Shown piece after piece: positions 1-12,163 of a stretch of DNA of 64,000 bases. This DNA comes from Microcebus murinus (lineage: Eukaryota; Chordata; Mammalia; Primates; Cheirogaleidae): contig NC_134116.1 in the NCBI RefSeq assembly GCF_040939455.1, positions 47,197,400 to 47,261,399 on the forward strand, written 5' to 3'. Both the position numbers and the translations under genes were made by a program. The notes below the pieces were generated by a model. The model saw only the letters and a list, made by a program, of their open reading frames with translations. It had not been told where the DNA came from and made no database searches. Each line of letters starts with the position of its first letter. The stretch's first letter is position 1.

Positions 1-592
1 GTTCATGCACCAGACAAAATTGGACTATGTATAGAATATATGTTTACCATCCTAGGAAGTTTTCAGTTTTAATGTATCAGAAATGATAAATAAAAAAGAA
101 AGTTTGTGAACAGAGGAATAAAAAAGACTATGTATATATTAAAATTCTTTTTTCTTGCAAAGCAAAAATTCTTTTAATTTGAAAATATTTCTAAAATACA
201 AAAAAATATGGTAGTAAAACACCTAGAAACCAGAAATTAAAGACTATATTTTGACATGTAGTCTAATAGTCATATGTGTGATTATAAAAATTAGATCATA
301 GTGTACATATTTTTTACTTCCTATTTTTCCATATGAATATATAACTATTTTTGCATGATAACTGTTAGGTAATACATACGTTAATTAGCTAAATTGAACC
401 ATTTCACAATGTATATACACTTCAAAACATCATGTTGCGCAAGATAAATACAGAGAATTATATCTGTATTTAAACAATTAAAACAATTTAAAAATCATTC
501 TAAACCCTCATTTTAATGATGTCACACTATTCCATAATATCAATGTTTAAAATAAAGTTACACAATCTATTGACATCAATTGGTTTCAAGGC
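1..592. other. AT-rich intergenic DNA, nothing recognised
   Basis: I see no supported gene, RNA or repeat family in this AT-rich stretch. Only about the last 25 bases before the LTR, from 593, resemble the inner end of an ERV. Confidence 0.6.
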
Positions 593-615
593 CTCTAGAA
601 TAGACAGTGGGGAAA

Positions 616-1041
616 TGTTAGGTATAGAGTGAGGGGATTCTGGGTATCTTAGGGATGAAAGTGGGTGCCTTTCAAGTTCATCCCCCAAAATGGGCTTTCA
701 GAGTGGCTTATGGGAGATCTTCATACAAAGTAAGGCTCAGGTCATATAACTCCCAACTGTCCAGTCAAATTGGTTTCATGGTAACATCTGAGCCATGAGG
801 GAGGTCCCAATCTGAACCCTATAAAACATGACCCAGTCCATAACCAAGCCCTTTTTGCCTTCTCTTTGCTGCACAGTGAGTCAGGTTGTCATCTGTGGCA
901 TATGTATCTTGCTCTGTAAACCTATATTTTGCTCTTGCTCTAAAATCCTATCTTTCTCTCCTCAATAAACCACATTTTTATGCTTGCCTTACTTTGGTGT
1001 GTCTGGTTATTCTTCAGTCATGAGCACACCAAGAACTGACA
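616..1041 (+). mobile_element. Class I ERV LTR (copy A), preceded by a polypurine tract
   Basis: It begins TGTTAGG directly after a purine run (AGTGGGGAAA, 606-615) and ends near CTGACA. It contains a TATA-like CTATAAAAC near 820 and AATAAA at 964. It aligns with the LTR at 24848-25362 and, in reverse complement at its 5' end, with the LTR piece at 29433-29692. The CTCTAGAATAGA-purine-tract-TG junction is nearly the same as the one beside the minus-strand ERV. Because the tract is kept, this is the 3' LTR of a provirus whose interior is gone. Confidence 0.75.
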
Positions 1042-3029
1042 TTTCAGACTGTGACCCAACAATGTGGAACTTCAGCATGAGGAACTCCATTTTGGTTTGG
1101 TCTGTTGGGCCTAACGCAGGAGCTCAGTTCAAAGCAAATGCCTGCTATAAATTTTTATTTAACATATCTTACTCAAATAAAAGAATTCAAAATAGAACAA
1201 AACACAAATACATATATAATATCACAAGTATCTCTAGGATTTTTCATGTATGTATGCATGCATATATGCATTTATGTGTGTGTGCACCAGTATGTATACA
1301 TTTTACACTTTAGGGGATAATATCCAGAATGTTATTTGTTATAGGAACCACAGAATTAGTCAGCTAGAGAAAATATCTTTCATTGCTTTGCACATTCATG
1401 CATATTATGAAAGGAAAATATCCCCATTTCAAGCTGCTATGTAGTCTGTAAGCCTTTAGTTATTTTGTCAGCTGAGAAACTCTACTCTGAAATGAAGCCT
1501 CCCCAAATGGACTGACCTCATGAGCTATAAGGCTAAAAACTCATGTCGTCGTATTCTTTTTATATCTGGTAAATAGGCTCGATAATGGAGAGCCTGCAGA
1601 GCTCTCATAGAAACCATTATTCCAACACCAAGGCTTAATACTAACACAAAATAGGAAAAGAGTAGTTGACCCTCTACTAGTAATGAATAAGAAAGCCTTT
1701 ATTACAGGAGTTCTGATTCTAATGGAGAGTCACTAAGACTAAAAGTTCAAGTCCTTTTGTCTATTTACCTACTTTGTGATTATGATCAATTTCATTTAAA
1801 TTGCTTTTCTTAACTCTAGTGCTAAAATGGTGAATAATTACAATTGAGATACACAATTGAGGTGGGTACACACAGAGTTTGAGTTATCATTGGTACTAAA
1901 TTATTATTTTAAATCACTAAGTTTTATTTATATCATTATTTGCTACCTCGCATGTGCATTTGCAAAAAGTTTGTATGAAAATATTCTGCTTTAATAAAAA
2001 ACATAGTCTGTTTCCAAAGATATTGATATTTTGTTGTTGTTGTGTTATTTATCTATTTAGAAACTCTGACTGTGTATTATATTACTATAAGTACAAAATG
2101 TTCACCTGGTGACTTGAAAAGCCAGTGTATCTTTAATTTTTGTATAAGAGTCACATCATATGTGTATACAAATATCCATGTTATGGACATATATGTTTAT
2201 TTCTGCCATGAACAAATAATATTTATAGTTGAGTAATTCAGCTAGAGTGTTCAGTGTTTATCACTGAATATTGAGAATGAATGAGTTGACTAGGAATCTT
2301 GCCAGTTACACTCTGTCAGCCATATATAGAAATGCCTTGGGTGTCACAAGTCACACATATTCTAGAAAATATCACCCTGATTCTTCCAGAAACTGACATT
2401 TCAGAATGATAAATACCTTCTATGGGGCCTAGAAGAGTTATTTAAACATTCAGGAATGACTATTTTCTAATATTGCCAAATATTTTGTGTTAAAAAATAG
2501 CTTAAATCAATGTATAATTTATGTTAGATAACTACAAATTAGTGGTTGCTCTTAAAACTAATATGCTGTATTCTGTACTTCTATTTAAAAGATGCGAGTT
2601 CTACCACATGTATTATTTGGTGATAACATATCTTGCATGAATGTGATTAAATTTTATTTAGTATTACTTGTATAAATCACACATCTCAGTATTCAAAAGC
2701 TGAGTCAACAATTTTAGAAATAGACTATTAAAAGAATAAATGGAATAGCTTTAATGTTGATATTTAAATTTTTCTATTGCAAATTGAACATTATAAGCAC
2801 TTCTTTAAGTTATGTGAATACAAAATAAACAAGCATACATTAAAATTTTCCTCAAAGCTAAGATTAGTTTACAGGTTCTCCCATCCAGGAACAGTCTAAT
2901 GAACCTGCACTTTTCATTTGAGTTTAAATAGTTAAGCATAATAAATGATGTAATATGGCAATTGCTGAGTGTGTCCAAGATAATTGAAATTTGCTTTTAT
3001 AGATACAAACGTTGACCTTTGAGGAAGTT
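1042..3029. other. AT-rich intergenic DNA, no gene recognised
   Basis: The short open frames here (109 codons or fewer) have no family resemblance and normal AT-rich composition. A stretch of alternating TG/CA/TA dinucleotides lies at about 1245-1305. Nothing else is supported. Confidence 0.55.
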
Positions 3030-3170
3030 GCTGAGGGGATTCTACTAGACTTTTAATGGAACCCAAAGAGAATATTTTCCTTTTACCTTGCTTATTTTTT
3101 AAGTTTACAACATGGAAAAAATTTGCATAAAATGAATTCATTTAGCTGTCGCTTTGTAATTTTACCATAT
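3030..3170 (+). repeat. Left arm of a 141-bp imperfect inverted repeat
   Basis: It begins GCTGAGGGGATTCTACT and ends TTTTACCATAT. It matches the reverse complement of 3883-4022 with about six substitutions and one 1-base indel. The match stops sharply at both ends. I do not recognise the arm as a known repeat. Confidence 0.9.
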
Positions 3171-3882
3171 AAAGTATGAAGAAGATCTTAACTTGTAATT
3201 CTAAAGCCCTATAAAATCATTGTTAAATATGGATAGAAACAAACACATCTCATTAACCTGTGATTAAGTCAAATTTAGGTCTGCAAGGAGATACAAATTT
3301 GAAGAGGTACATATATCATTGATTAGGCAAATGCTTTCAATTTTCTCTTCCAAAGAACATGCAAAATGAATACTTATTAGTGTATCATATGTAAAACAAC
3401 CAATCTGAAATTCAAATATTTCATTTCTGTGCATGCCTAAGTTTGCTTCAATTTTCCATGAATATTTTCATGTGAAACCATATGCTTGAAGACAATCTCC
3501 AATACTCAGTTGACAATTCACCTTTAAAAAAAATTATTAAATATCTTATTAATCTTCACTTCTCATATGAACCATATTAAATGATTTGAAATGATTAGAA
3601 TTAACTCATGTTTACCATGAAATTTAAATTGCTGCATTTGTCAAGTTATTTTTCCTAAATATTTCCATATTATTTCACAACATGCTCGTGTTCTCCTGCT
3701 TAAATAAGGCCTACCCACAACTTCTCAAGAGGAATTAATCTTTTGTTACCCTCTCCTTTCAAAAGACTTTTGTACCCTAAGTATAGTTTCTTATCAGAGT
3801 AGGTCTCTCACTGATTAAGTCTCTGGATTGAAGAAAACTTTCCTTTAAACATATCTGGTATAAACATATCTGGTTTTACCAT
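3171..3882. other. Spacer between the inverted arms
   Basis: About 710 bp of AT-rich DNA with no gene seen. Near the right arm it holds a short direct repeat (ATAAACATATCTGGT-like, twice, around 3846-3873) and TTTACCATATATGGTAAA (3876-3893), a perfect palindrome where the arm begins. Confidence 0.6.
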
Positions 3883-4022
3883 ATATGGTAAAATTACAAA
3901 GATACAGCTAAATGAATTCATTTATGCAAATTTTTTCCATGTTGTAAACTTAAAAAATAAGCAAGGTAAAAGGAAAATATTCTCTTTAGGTGCCATTAAA
4001 AGGCCAGTAGAATCCCCTCAGC
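3883..4022 (-). repeat. Right arm of the imperfect inverted repeat
   Basis: This is the reverse complement of 3030-3170 at about 95% identity. With its partner it could form a stem of about 140 bp around a 0.7-kb loop. No flanking target duplication is clear, so an inverted local duplication is as likely as transposon ends. Confidence 0.9.
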
Positions 4023-4331
4023 ATTTGGATATCTTTAAACATATCCAAAAATGCTTAAACATAATAGATGCATAATAAATGCTTACTAAATTGCATTACA
4101 AATTAAGACACTGCTTTTCTGGATATACTTCTTCAAAGAGTAGTACATTGTAATCACTTTGATACATAGATGTTTCAGCTATACTAGACAGAAATATGTA
4201 CATACATACATACATAAATGAATGAAAAAACATGTTTTACTCATTGCCCTCAAGATAAAAAAGCTATTACTATACATGCATGTATGTATTTGTTTATGAT
4301 CTATTGTAAATAAGAATGATACTATCTAGAA

Positions 4332-4519
4332 CAGGATTTATCAACCTCAGTATTATTGACATTTTCTGCTAATTCTTTGTTTTTGGTGGCTGTTTTGTCC
4401 ATTGTAGAATGTTTAGCAGGAGTTGCCTATAAAATCCTCTAAATCATGACAATCAAAATGCCTCCACACATTGCCAAAGATCTCCATGGGGCAAAATTGT
4501 CCCTGGTTGAGAACCACTG
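4332..4519 (+). mobile_element. MER5-type non-autonomous hAT-Charlie element
   Basis: It begins CAGGATTTATCAACC and ends GGTTGAGAACCACTG, degraded hAT terminal inverted repeats. The interior matches the MER5A pattern I recall (TATTGACATTTT, TGTAGAATGTTTAGCAG, CATTGCCAAA, GGGGCAAAATTGTCCC). The left flank ATCTAGAA fits the nTCTAGAn target preference of Charlie elements. Confidence 0.85.
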
Positions 4520-7149
4520 GTGTAGGAAAAGAAGCCATTGATCAATCCACATTCTCCAAGTTGAGCTTTTTAAAACAAAACATTCCCTTAAGGTTATCAA
4601 ATGACTGAATGAGTCAACTATGGAGTTTCCTTTGAGGGAAATCACAAAGAAAGAGAGAATGGAAAATTGTCTTTATTTCTGAACACAGAGATTATAGGAA
4701 GGAGAAATAAAGTGAATTTAGAAATTGCAACATGAATCCCAACCTAACTTTTCTCTGAGTTATACTCTAAAATAAGGAGATTTATTAGGTGGTTTGGGAA
4801 AAATTTTAAGGACAGTTTTTCCCATCAAGATATTTGGAATTTTTGGAAAAGACTGCCTTGCAAGCTATGTATAACAATCAGTGGGTAGCCACATCAAATT
4901 AAGCTTGCTGGAGGAGAGTGGATAGACAGGAGGAAGGACAGAATTTAGTTTTCAAATTTCCTTCCATTCTTGCTTGTAGTTTATGGAATGTTGGATTTCC
5001 TGCAGAGCGCCTATCAAGAGTGGCTAGGTAGGGATCCAGTGGGCATATCATGGGATTTGTCAAAGTTAGATGGGCTAGTCTGGACCAACTACCAGTTGAT
5101 TCCCTAAAGGACCTCTAGAAAAAGCAAAACATGAAAATTCTGATCAAGCATAACCACTTAGTCTAGACTTACTGTACCCAGGGATAATATCATGCTGGCA
5201 GAATCTTATAGTATTGCAAAAGAGATATATTTATGGGATAATATTTTATTTGGGATTGGGAGGATATTGTGATATAAGAGCTTTGGATTGGTGAACACCT
5301 TGAGGTAAGGGGCTGACGGGAAATTTTGATGAATAAACTCTTAGTCCTCTTAAACTAGGTTAGGTGGTTCACGGTCTTATTATTCACTAGAAATTATTTT
5401 CTAGAGAAAGTAGCTAAATTCCTTTGCTTATTCTCAGTATCATGTAAAACAGAGACAGGGAAATTATGTTGTTTTTAGTTCTATGCCAAGTGGAGGGTAA
5501 GAAAAGCAGTAGATGGGTTTTCAGTGAGAGTCAAAGAAGGAACATTCATTCAGAAAAGAAACTAGGATATTCCCAGGGTAAGGGAGACAAGGACCTGAAG
5601 TGAACCATTCTCAGATATTAGCTACAGGGGAAAACAAAATTCCCCAGGAAGGAATCTGCTTTACCTCTTTAGTCATCCAATTTGGGAGCAGCTCAGATCA
5701 TGTTAGAGAAGAGACCCGGGGAATACAGAGGATACTGTGTGAATTTGGGCATCTATCTCTCCTTAATACATGTATCTTTCAAGATCTACTATCCCAACTA
5801 CCAAATAATGTTATGGATAAGAATGAGGAGGTAGAAGGGCCAACTAGAGAAAAGCCTGAGAATTTTACCTGTTTCAAGTATTATAACACACTAAACTAAC
5901 AAAATTTGGGCAGAATTTCATTTTTCCTCACTACTCTATAGAGAATTCATCTAATCAGTAGGAAAAATGTATAAGACATACTTTCTTTGCTTGTTGGTGT
6001 ATAGTGTATTTTAATTTGTGAACCCCTATAGTAAGTGTGTGTTATGTAATATATTTCAACTAATGATTGTCATGAAAGTTTGGAGGAAAAGTGTCCTGTG
6101 ATCTACCTAGAGTGATGAGGAAAAACTTCACACACACACAAACACACACAAATAGAGTGACAGAGGCCTTTAAGTTACTCTAAAGTTTAAAATCAGAGGA
6201 AAAAGAACCCCATAAGAATATCCTAGAGAAAGGGAAACCTCAGCAGGATACGAAGATAACAGCCACCATTGACAATTTTAACGTTTAAGTCTAGTCAGGA
6301 AAAGAGAAGCCATGTTAGATAATTCCTCTGGAGGTATTTAAAATAGGAAATTGCTTACAAATCCATTGAAAGACAGGAAAGTAAAAACAGTGATGGCTAG
6401 GAGAGGAAAATAAAAATAAGTTGTTATTCAAAATCAGGAAGCTACTTCCATTCTTGTATTCCTAAGTAGAATATATTTTGCTTCTCTGTTGAAGGCTCAG
6501 GGGCTGATAGTGGTGCTAGAACCATGGGGGGGTGGGGCAACGTTGAGGCCAGGTATTAAATCTGCAAACAGGCATCAGCTCTGTCAAAGTCAGAACTGCC
6601 AAAGGAATGCCACCTGCCATCTGCAGGCTACAGGCATAGAGAGCATGGTTCTGCAGCAGTCTCCAGCCACTGTCCCCAATGGCCTCCACCTTCTAATATG
6701 TCCTGCCTATAACCACCACTAATAGAAATGAATAGGAAGACAATTTGCAAGGGAGTCTGAGAAATGCTATTTGCAGGCCCTCAGTGGGTGAGTGTGACCC
6801 TAAGAAAGAATGGATAAATTTCCAGTACAACAATGGATAAACTTTTGAAATTATGGTATAGGAAAAGGTTTAATTTTTCATATTTTCTTATATTTCAAAC
6901 ACTCTTTCCAACCTGGTAACTAGACATTGTTTTGGCTTGGTATCTTAGGTCTTAAAGCTAATAAATCTGTTCTGCCAGGCTGAATTTTGATTCTTTTTCA
7001 TTAATTCATTTGTCTACACATCCAACAAATATTTACTCCCTACTGTGAGCAAAGTACTCATCTAAGCAGATTATGTTCTTTATATTAACACAAGAGAGAT
7101 GTATTAGGTTTTAAAACATAATTCCCAGTTGTCTATATTCCCTATTTCA
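4520..7149. other. Intergenic DNA, no gene recognised
   Basis: I cannot assign this stretch. It has a short CA tract at about 6129-6150. Open frames of 99 codons (5600-5899) and 77 codons (6489-6722) have no recognisable domain and no support as genes. Some of it may be very old LTR or LINE sequence. Confidence 0.45.
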
Positions 7150-8610
7150 AATTCCTCTCTTGACATTTTCCTTTATCCCAATCAGTCATTACCCCACACC
7201 CTTCAACAAAGCTTTTCTAATCAAAATTATCAATGAGCTCCACGTTGCAAAATTCAATAGTAAGTTTGCAGTCCTCACCTTTCTTGACCTTTGGCAGTGT
7301 TAAGTATTTCCTCCTACTTGAAACCTTTTTTTCTCATGGCTTCCAAGAAACCACACTCTTCTCATTATTTCTCTGACCCATGGTCATTTCTTTGCAGTAT
7401 TCTTTCTTTTTATTTCCTTGACTTTAAAATTTTGGCACCTTCAAAATATCAGCCTTTGAATCTCCTCTCTTCTGCATCAATGCTATATTTTTAGTGACCT
7501 AATTGAGCCTAATGACTTTAAATACCATAAATTTTCTTCTAACTCTCAAGTTTGAGCCTTGCTTTGGAAATGCAGTCATGTTTATTCAACTGCTGACTTG
7601 ATTGATATGCTTGGTTGGATAGGAAACTTTTGAAATGTAACACACTCAAAGCTGCCCCCTAGTGCCGTTCCACTCGTGGTCTTTTTCTGAGTAAATGACA
7701 CTCCATTCTTTAAGTTTCTCAAGACAAATATCTTAAATTTTCCTTCATGACTCTCTTTCTCATGTCCCAAATATCATCGGCTTCATCTTAAAAATATATT
7801 CAAAATCTGACAACTTTCTCATGTGCCCCCACTATCATCACAGTCAAGCCATTGTTTCAATGTGGATTATTGCTGTAGTCTCCTTCCTGGTTGCTCTGCT
7901 TCCATTCTTGCCTCCCTGATATTTATTTTCCACAAAAGAGCAAGAGTGATCCTTTTATGATATTTTAGATTCCTTTGCTCAGTTGACTGCAATGGAACAC
8001 TTTCCCTCAGAGTAAAAGACAGAGTTCTTACTGCAACATGTCCAATGGCAGCTTCCAATCTCTCTCCGACTTTATATCCTGTTATGTTCCTCTTTGCTTC
8101 CTCTACTCTAGCTCCCTCAGTAGACTTTGCTGGAGTGTGACAAACACATTTTAGCCTATGTGCTTGCTAGTCTCAGGTTGGAATCTTTTCTCATAGATAT
8201 GCACATGCCTTACTTCATCCCCTTTATCAGGTGTTTTGATCAAATAGCATATCCTCAGTGAGGTCCACCCTGGCTATGTATATAAATTTGGCAATGCTCA
8301 CCATTGTAGGACTCTCTATCTGCCTTCCTCTTGATTTTCTCTATAACTATCATACAATTACATATAACTATTATATATAATTATAACTATAACTATTAAA
8401 TATAACTATTATATATAATTATATATATTACATATATCACATGTAGACATACAAATATATATGTACTAATGTGTATATACACACTCATATCTATATCTAT
8501 ATAAATATTTTTGCCTGTAGTGTTTACTTCCATATCTCCAGATCCAAAACACAGTGCCTATTACATCTTAAAAAATAAATATATATTGAATAAATCAATG
8601 AATTAATTAT
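7150..8610 (+). mobile_element. L2 LINE fragment (RT region to 3' end)
   Basis: The pyrimidine-rich text follows the L2 ORF2 pattern: a decayed AATGAGCTCCACGTTGC motif near 7231, then a stretch readable as the SVL..LDL reverse-transcriptase motif near 7270. Further on come the TCTCCTTCCTGGTTGCTC and CAGTGAGGTCCACCC blocks near 7880 and 8258. It ends with the CACAGTGCCTATTAC and TTGAATAAATCAATGAATTAA tail typical of L2 3' ends. It carries many indels, and an AT microsatellite lies inside it. Confidence 0.75.
8340..8515. repeat. TA-rich low-complexity repeat inside L2
   Basis: Degenerate repeats of ATATAACTATT and TATATA units, plus short TATCTA runs. Probably replication slippage within the L2 3' region. 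Confidence 0.8.
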
Positions 8611-8830
8611 TTTTTTCATAAAATAAAATAAACTTTTAAAACTTTTTACAGGAAAAATAAAGATTTCCAGAATTAATTATAAAATATATTGCAATTTTCA
8701 TATAATTAAGGAATCAGTGAGCCGTTTCTTCATTTTTCAAGAAGAAAAACTCTTATTTCTTGATCTAAGAAATTTGAAAACTTTCATTTTATTTCATACT
8801 CAAAGTTCTGAAGTCTAACTAGGAAAAGGA

Positions 8831-9126
8831 GGCCAGGCCTGGCAGCTTACTCCCACAATCCCAGCACTTTGGGAGGCTGAGGCAGGAAGATTGCCTGAGG
8901 TCAGTCTGGGCAACATAAGAAGACTCTATCTGCATTTTTTTTTTTTTTTTAATCAGCTGGGTATGGTGGCATGTGCCTGTAGTCCTACCTGCTTGGGAGG
9001 CTGACGTTGGAGGATTACTTGAGCCCAGGAGTTCAAGGTTGCAGTTAGCTATTATTGTGCCACTGTACTCCAGCCTGGGGAGTACAGTGAGACCTCATCT
9101 TTAAAAACAATTAAAAAAAAAAAAAA
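8831..9126 (+). mobile_element. Old Alu dimer (J-like)
   Basis: It begins GGCCAGGCCTGGCAGC. Both monomers are visible, with an internal A/T-rich linker at about 8934-8952, and it ends in a poly(A) tail. Target-site duplication AGGAAAAGGA at 8821-8830 and 9127-9136. It is heavily mutated and resembles the oldest Alu class. Confidence 0.9.
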
Positions 9127-9345
9127 AGGAAAAGGAGATTTGAGAGTTGTAAGGTGATCTACAGACGGTTTAAATATAAGTCTTTGATTGTATAATTTAA
9201 ATATAAAGGATAACAGAGCTAGAATGGTGCTTAACTAACATCAATGACTCATAACTAATATCTGTGACTACTGGATCACAGAACATAAGGGAAGGAAACA
9301 CCATAATTTATGTTAAGGATAATATTATAATTTTTGTATTGAGTC

Positions 9346-9505
9346 ACATTTTATTTATTTATTTATTTATTTATTTTAGAGATAGGGTCTCGCAATGTTG
9401 CCCAGGTTGGCCTTGAACTCCTTGGCTCAAGCAATCCTTCTGCCTCAGGTTCCTGAGTACCTGAGACTACAAGCACAAGCCAGTGAGCCACTGAACTTTC
9501 ACTTT
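9346..9505 (-). mobile_element. Alu monomer
   Basis: A single Alu-like arm in antisense, with an A-tail seen as a (TTTA)n tract at 9350-9376, then AGAGATAGGGTCTCGC and GCCTCAGGTTCCTGAG. The length fits a free monomer or a truncated Alu. Confidence 0.8.
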
Positions 9506-9667
9506 CCTTTTTTTAAGCAAATTAAGTATTTTATTTAGCTATTTCTCAGGAATTAGAACTAAATAAAAAACTGGTGAAAACTGGCTGCCTCTGAGGATGG
9601 GGAACTCTTGCTTTTCATTATAAATCTTCCCACATTGTATGCACTTCCCACTTTAATAGCAACAATA

Positions 9668-10005
9668 GGCCGGGCGCTGTGGCTCACGCCTGTAATCCTA
9701 GCTCTTGGGAGGCCGAGGCGGGCGGATTGCTCAAGGTCAGGAGTTCAAAACCAGCCTGAGCAAGAGCGAGACCCCGTCTCTACTATAAATAGAAAGAAAT
9801 TAATTGGCCAACTGATATATATATAAAAAAAAAATTAGCCGGGCATGGTGGCGCATGCCTGTAGTCCCAGCTACCCGGGAGGCTGAGGCAGAAGGATCAC
9901 TCGAGCCCAGGAGTTTGAGGTTGCTGTGAGCTAGGCTGACGCCACGGCACTCACTCTAGCCTGGGCAACAAAGCGAGACTCTGTCTCAAAAAAAAAAAAA
10001 AAAAA
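9668..10005 (+). mobile_element. Young-looking lemur-type Alu
   Basis: It begins GGCCGGGCGCTGTGGCTC, with A-box and B-box-like promoter blocks in the left arm, and ends in an uninterrupted A run. An extra block around 9800-9830 (GGCCAACTGATATATATA) and the right-arm text GAGCTAGGCTGACGCCACGG are the strepsirrhine Alu features I recall. A perfect 13-bp target-site duplication, AATAGCAACAATA, flanks it at 9655-9667 and 10006-10018. Together these mark it as younger than the other Alus here. Confidence 0.96.
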
Positions 10006-10018
10006 AATAGCAACAATA

Positions 10019-10600
10019 ACGCGAAAACAAAAAAAGTCTGGCCTCCAAGACTTCTAAGAACTGCCAGGAGCCAGAGGGGGGGAAAAATGTCTGGTTTCCG
10101 AGACAGAGAGGTCTCAGAGAGGCACTCCCAGCTCCATCTCATTCACAGTCCACGCCCACCCCACAAAGGGAAGCACCGGCAATCCCACACCCAGGCCCCA
10201 GCAACCCATGCCATTACCTTAACAAAAGGCAACTGAAGCCACCCCTCCCAATGCAACTTTTGCCCCATTCCCTCACTCCCCCCCCCCCAGCCTCCCGACG
10301 CCACTCCTCAGCAATCTGAAAGAATTTGAGAAAATCCTAACCACCTCCAAACGAAACTCCACAAGGCATAGTCCCTCTCAACTTGCTCCCGGTCCTTGAG
10401 TCTCCTTCCCCCTCTCATTTCCGGGGAGGCCTTTTTCCCAGGGACCCGGAAGGAAGCATAGAGGCCGGCCGGTCTCAAGGCGCAGGCACAGCTGCACCTC
10501 CTCCTTGTCGTCCCACCCTTTCTCAAGGCCTGCCCAAGCTGTTCTGTGCCTACACTTTCCTTTCTTAAGGGATAAAATCACAGTCTTATGACAGCGTCAG
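10019..10600. other. GC/CpG-rich block of unknown origin
   Basis: After the Alu, composition changes sharply to GC-rich DNA with about a dozen CpGs at 10280-10560, a C-run near 10280, and two ETS-like GGAA cores (about 10420-10450). No known repeat is recognised. Small open frames on both strands (61-72 codons) look like a by-product of GC content. On the minus strand AAG/GTAATG near 10214-10222 resembles a splice donor. It could be an orphan promoter or CpG island, or an unrecognised retrocopy 5' end. Confidence 0.5.
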
Positions 10601-10679
10601 ATCCCACCACAAAGAAAATCTCTGTAGTCCTATTGCTTGTTTATAATTACAGGCACAAAGTCTTGGTAGGAGTTGTATA

Positions 10680-11054
10680 CCTTTCAGGCTGCTATAACAA
10701 AGTATCATAAACTGGGTACTTTATAAAAACAGAAGTTTGTTTCTCGAAGTTTTGGAGGCTGGGAAGTCCAAGATCAATACACTGGCAGATTCAGTGTCTG
10801 GTGAGGGCCTTCTTACTATTAGTAGTTCATGAACTAGTAAGTTCATGGTCTGTTTGCTGTGTTCCCACATGGCAAAAAGAGGCAAAGGATCTATCTTGAA
10901 CCTCTTTTATGAGGGCACTAATCCCAATCATGACGGCTCTGCCTGTGGTACCTAATCATATCCAAAAAGCTCCACCTCCTAATACCATCATCCTGCAGGT
11001 TAAAATTTCAAAAACAAAATTTTGGGGGAACATAAACATTCAGACCATAGCAGC
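10680..11054 (-). mobile_element. MaLR LTR (MST/MLT1-like)
   Basis: In reverse complement it starts TGCTATGGTCTGAATG and runs through the MaLR landmarks: TAATACCATC, GGGCACTAATCCCAATCATG, TCTGGTGAGGGCC and CTGCTATAACAAAGTATCAT (plus-strand text). Most of an LTR is present, in antisense. Confidence 0.88.
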
Positions 11055-11440
11055 AGTGTTCTGAATGATTTAGTGGAGGGAGATCAATCATATGATGTAT
11101 TTCGGGTATTAGCAATATATTTTAGTTGTTTGTAGACTGTGTATGTTTTTATACTTTTTAAAGAAAAAATAAGGAAAAGTTTTTAAAAATATACTCTTTG
11201 CCTACACCCACTAGAAAAGTAGATGAAGATATAGAAAGTCTCTGTAAGGGCATAACATTTTCAAGTTAGGGACCATTTAAATTTTGTAGTAATGTTTTCA
11301 TTCAAAATTATTTTAGTCTTTGTAATTATGTATTTTAACATGCATAACTGATATACACAGATCAAAATTTAAATGCCTATTTTATCCTCAGAAGTAATAT
11401 TGTTTTAATTAAAACTATCTGACAAAAATTAAGGCAATCC
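11055..11440. other. AT-rich intergenic DNA
   Basis: No gene or clear repeat seen. It ends in the left copy of the target duplication of the next element (AAGGCAATCC). Confidence 0.5.
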
Positions 11441-12163
11441 TTTTTTTTTCTAAGTGAAGCAAATATTTTATTTAAATCCATCGTCAAATCACACTTTATC
11501 CAAATGAACATAATATGCAACACTGTTCTTAGAAGAAAGGGTACAAATATGGCACAGACACAATCCAGTATCTATCAAAATACCATTTGTTAAGAACCTG
11601 ACTTATGGCATGCTGCGTGTGAATGTGATCCAGCATAGAAGAGTAGAAGTAAAAACTTACAACAGTCAATTATTTTCTTTGCAACATAAAAAACATTTCA
11701 CTACTTTGTCTCAGGATTAAGCACATGTGTCTGTCTAAACAACCATCCAACAAGTAGGAGAAAAGACTTAATCTGTCTGCTACTGGAAACAACTACTTTC
11801 CAACCTTCACTGGGCTAGAAAGAAAAATTTCACAGTAACAGTGGAACATTCTGTATGCTTAAAAATGCTTTTTATTTTTAGCACACTGTGCCTAATAGGA
11901 AAGTGACCAATTTCAGAGTGCTTCTAAACACGGACCTAATCATTATTGAGTTTTACAATACGAACTGTACCTTCTGGTCAGGAATGTCATTTCTAGGAAG
12001 TTCTGTGCTTCACAGGTTATAACTGAGGCTTTAAAGTTCCCCAAGGCTTCACCATGGCTGCGTGCTCCATCATATATTGTGGGATACAAAAGACATATAC
12101 TATCCTCCACATTTCCTTAAACATTTAGAAAAAAATATACAATAGATACACAAGGATTACGTA
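11441..12163 (-). pseudogene. Processed retrocopy, 3'-UTR-like, parent gene unidentified
   Basis: A T run (11441-11449) marks a poly(A) tail on the minus strand, with an AATAAA-type signal (complement of about 11466-11476) just upstream of it. The approximately 720-bp body has no long open frame and looks like mRNA 3' UTR. Near-matching flanks AAGGCAATCCTTTT (11431-11444) and AAGGAAATCCTTTT (12164-12177) look like a target-site duplication with one mismatch. I do not recognise the parent mRNA. Confidence 0.65.

Noticed and set aside
984..1444. Frames of 109, 71 and 64 codons after LTR copy A
   Set aside because: They begin inside or just after the LTR and run into TG/TA-rich DNA with no protein features.
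5600..5899. 99-codon open frame as a small gene
   Set aside because: No domain, signal or family resemblance. This length is expected by chance in a 64-kb window.
10308..10581. Open frames of 61-72 codons on both strands in the CpG-rich block
   Set aside because: Overlapping frames on both strands indicate GC composition rather than coding. The block is reported as a possible promoter only.
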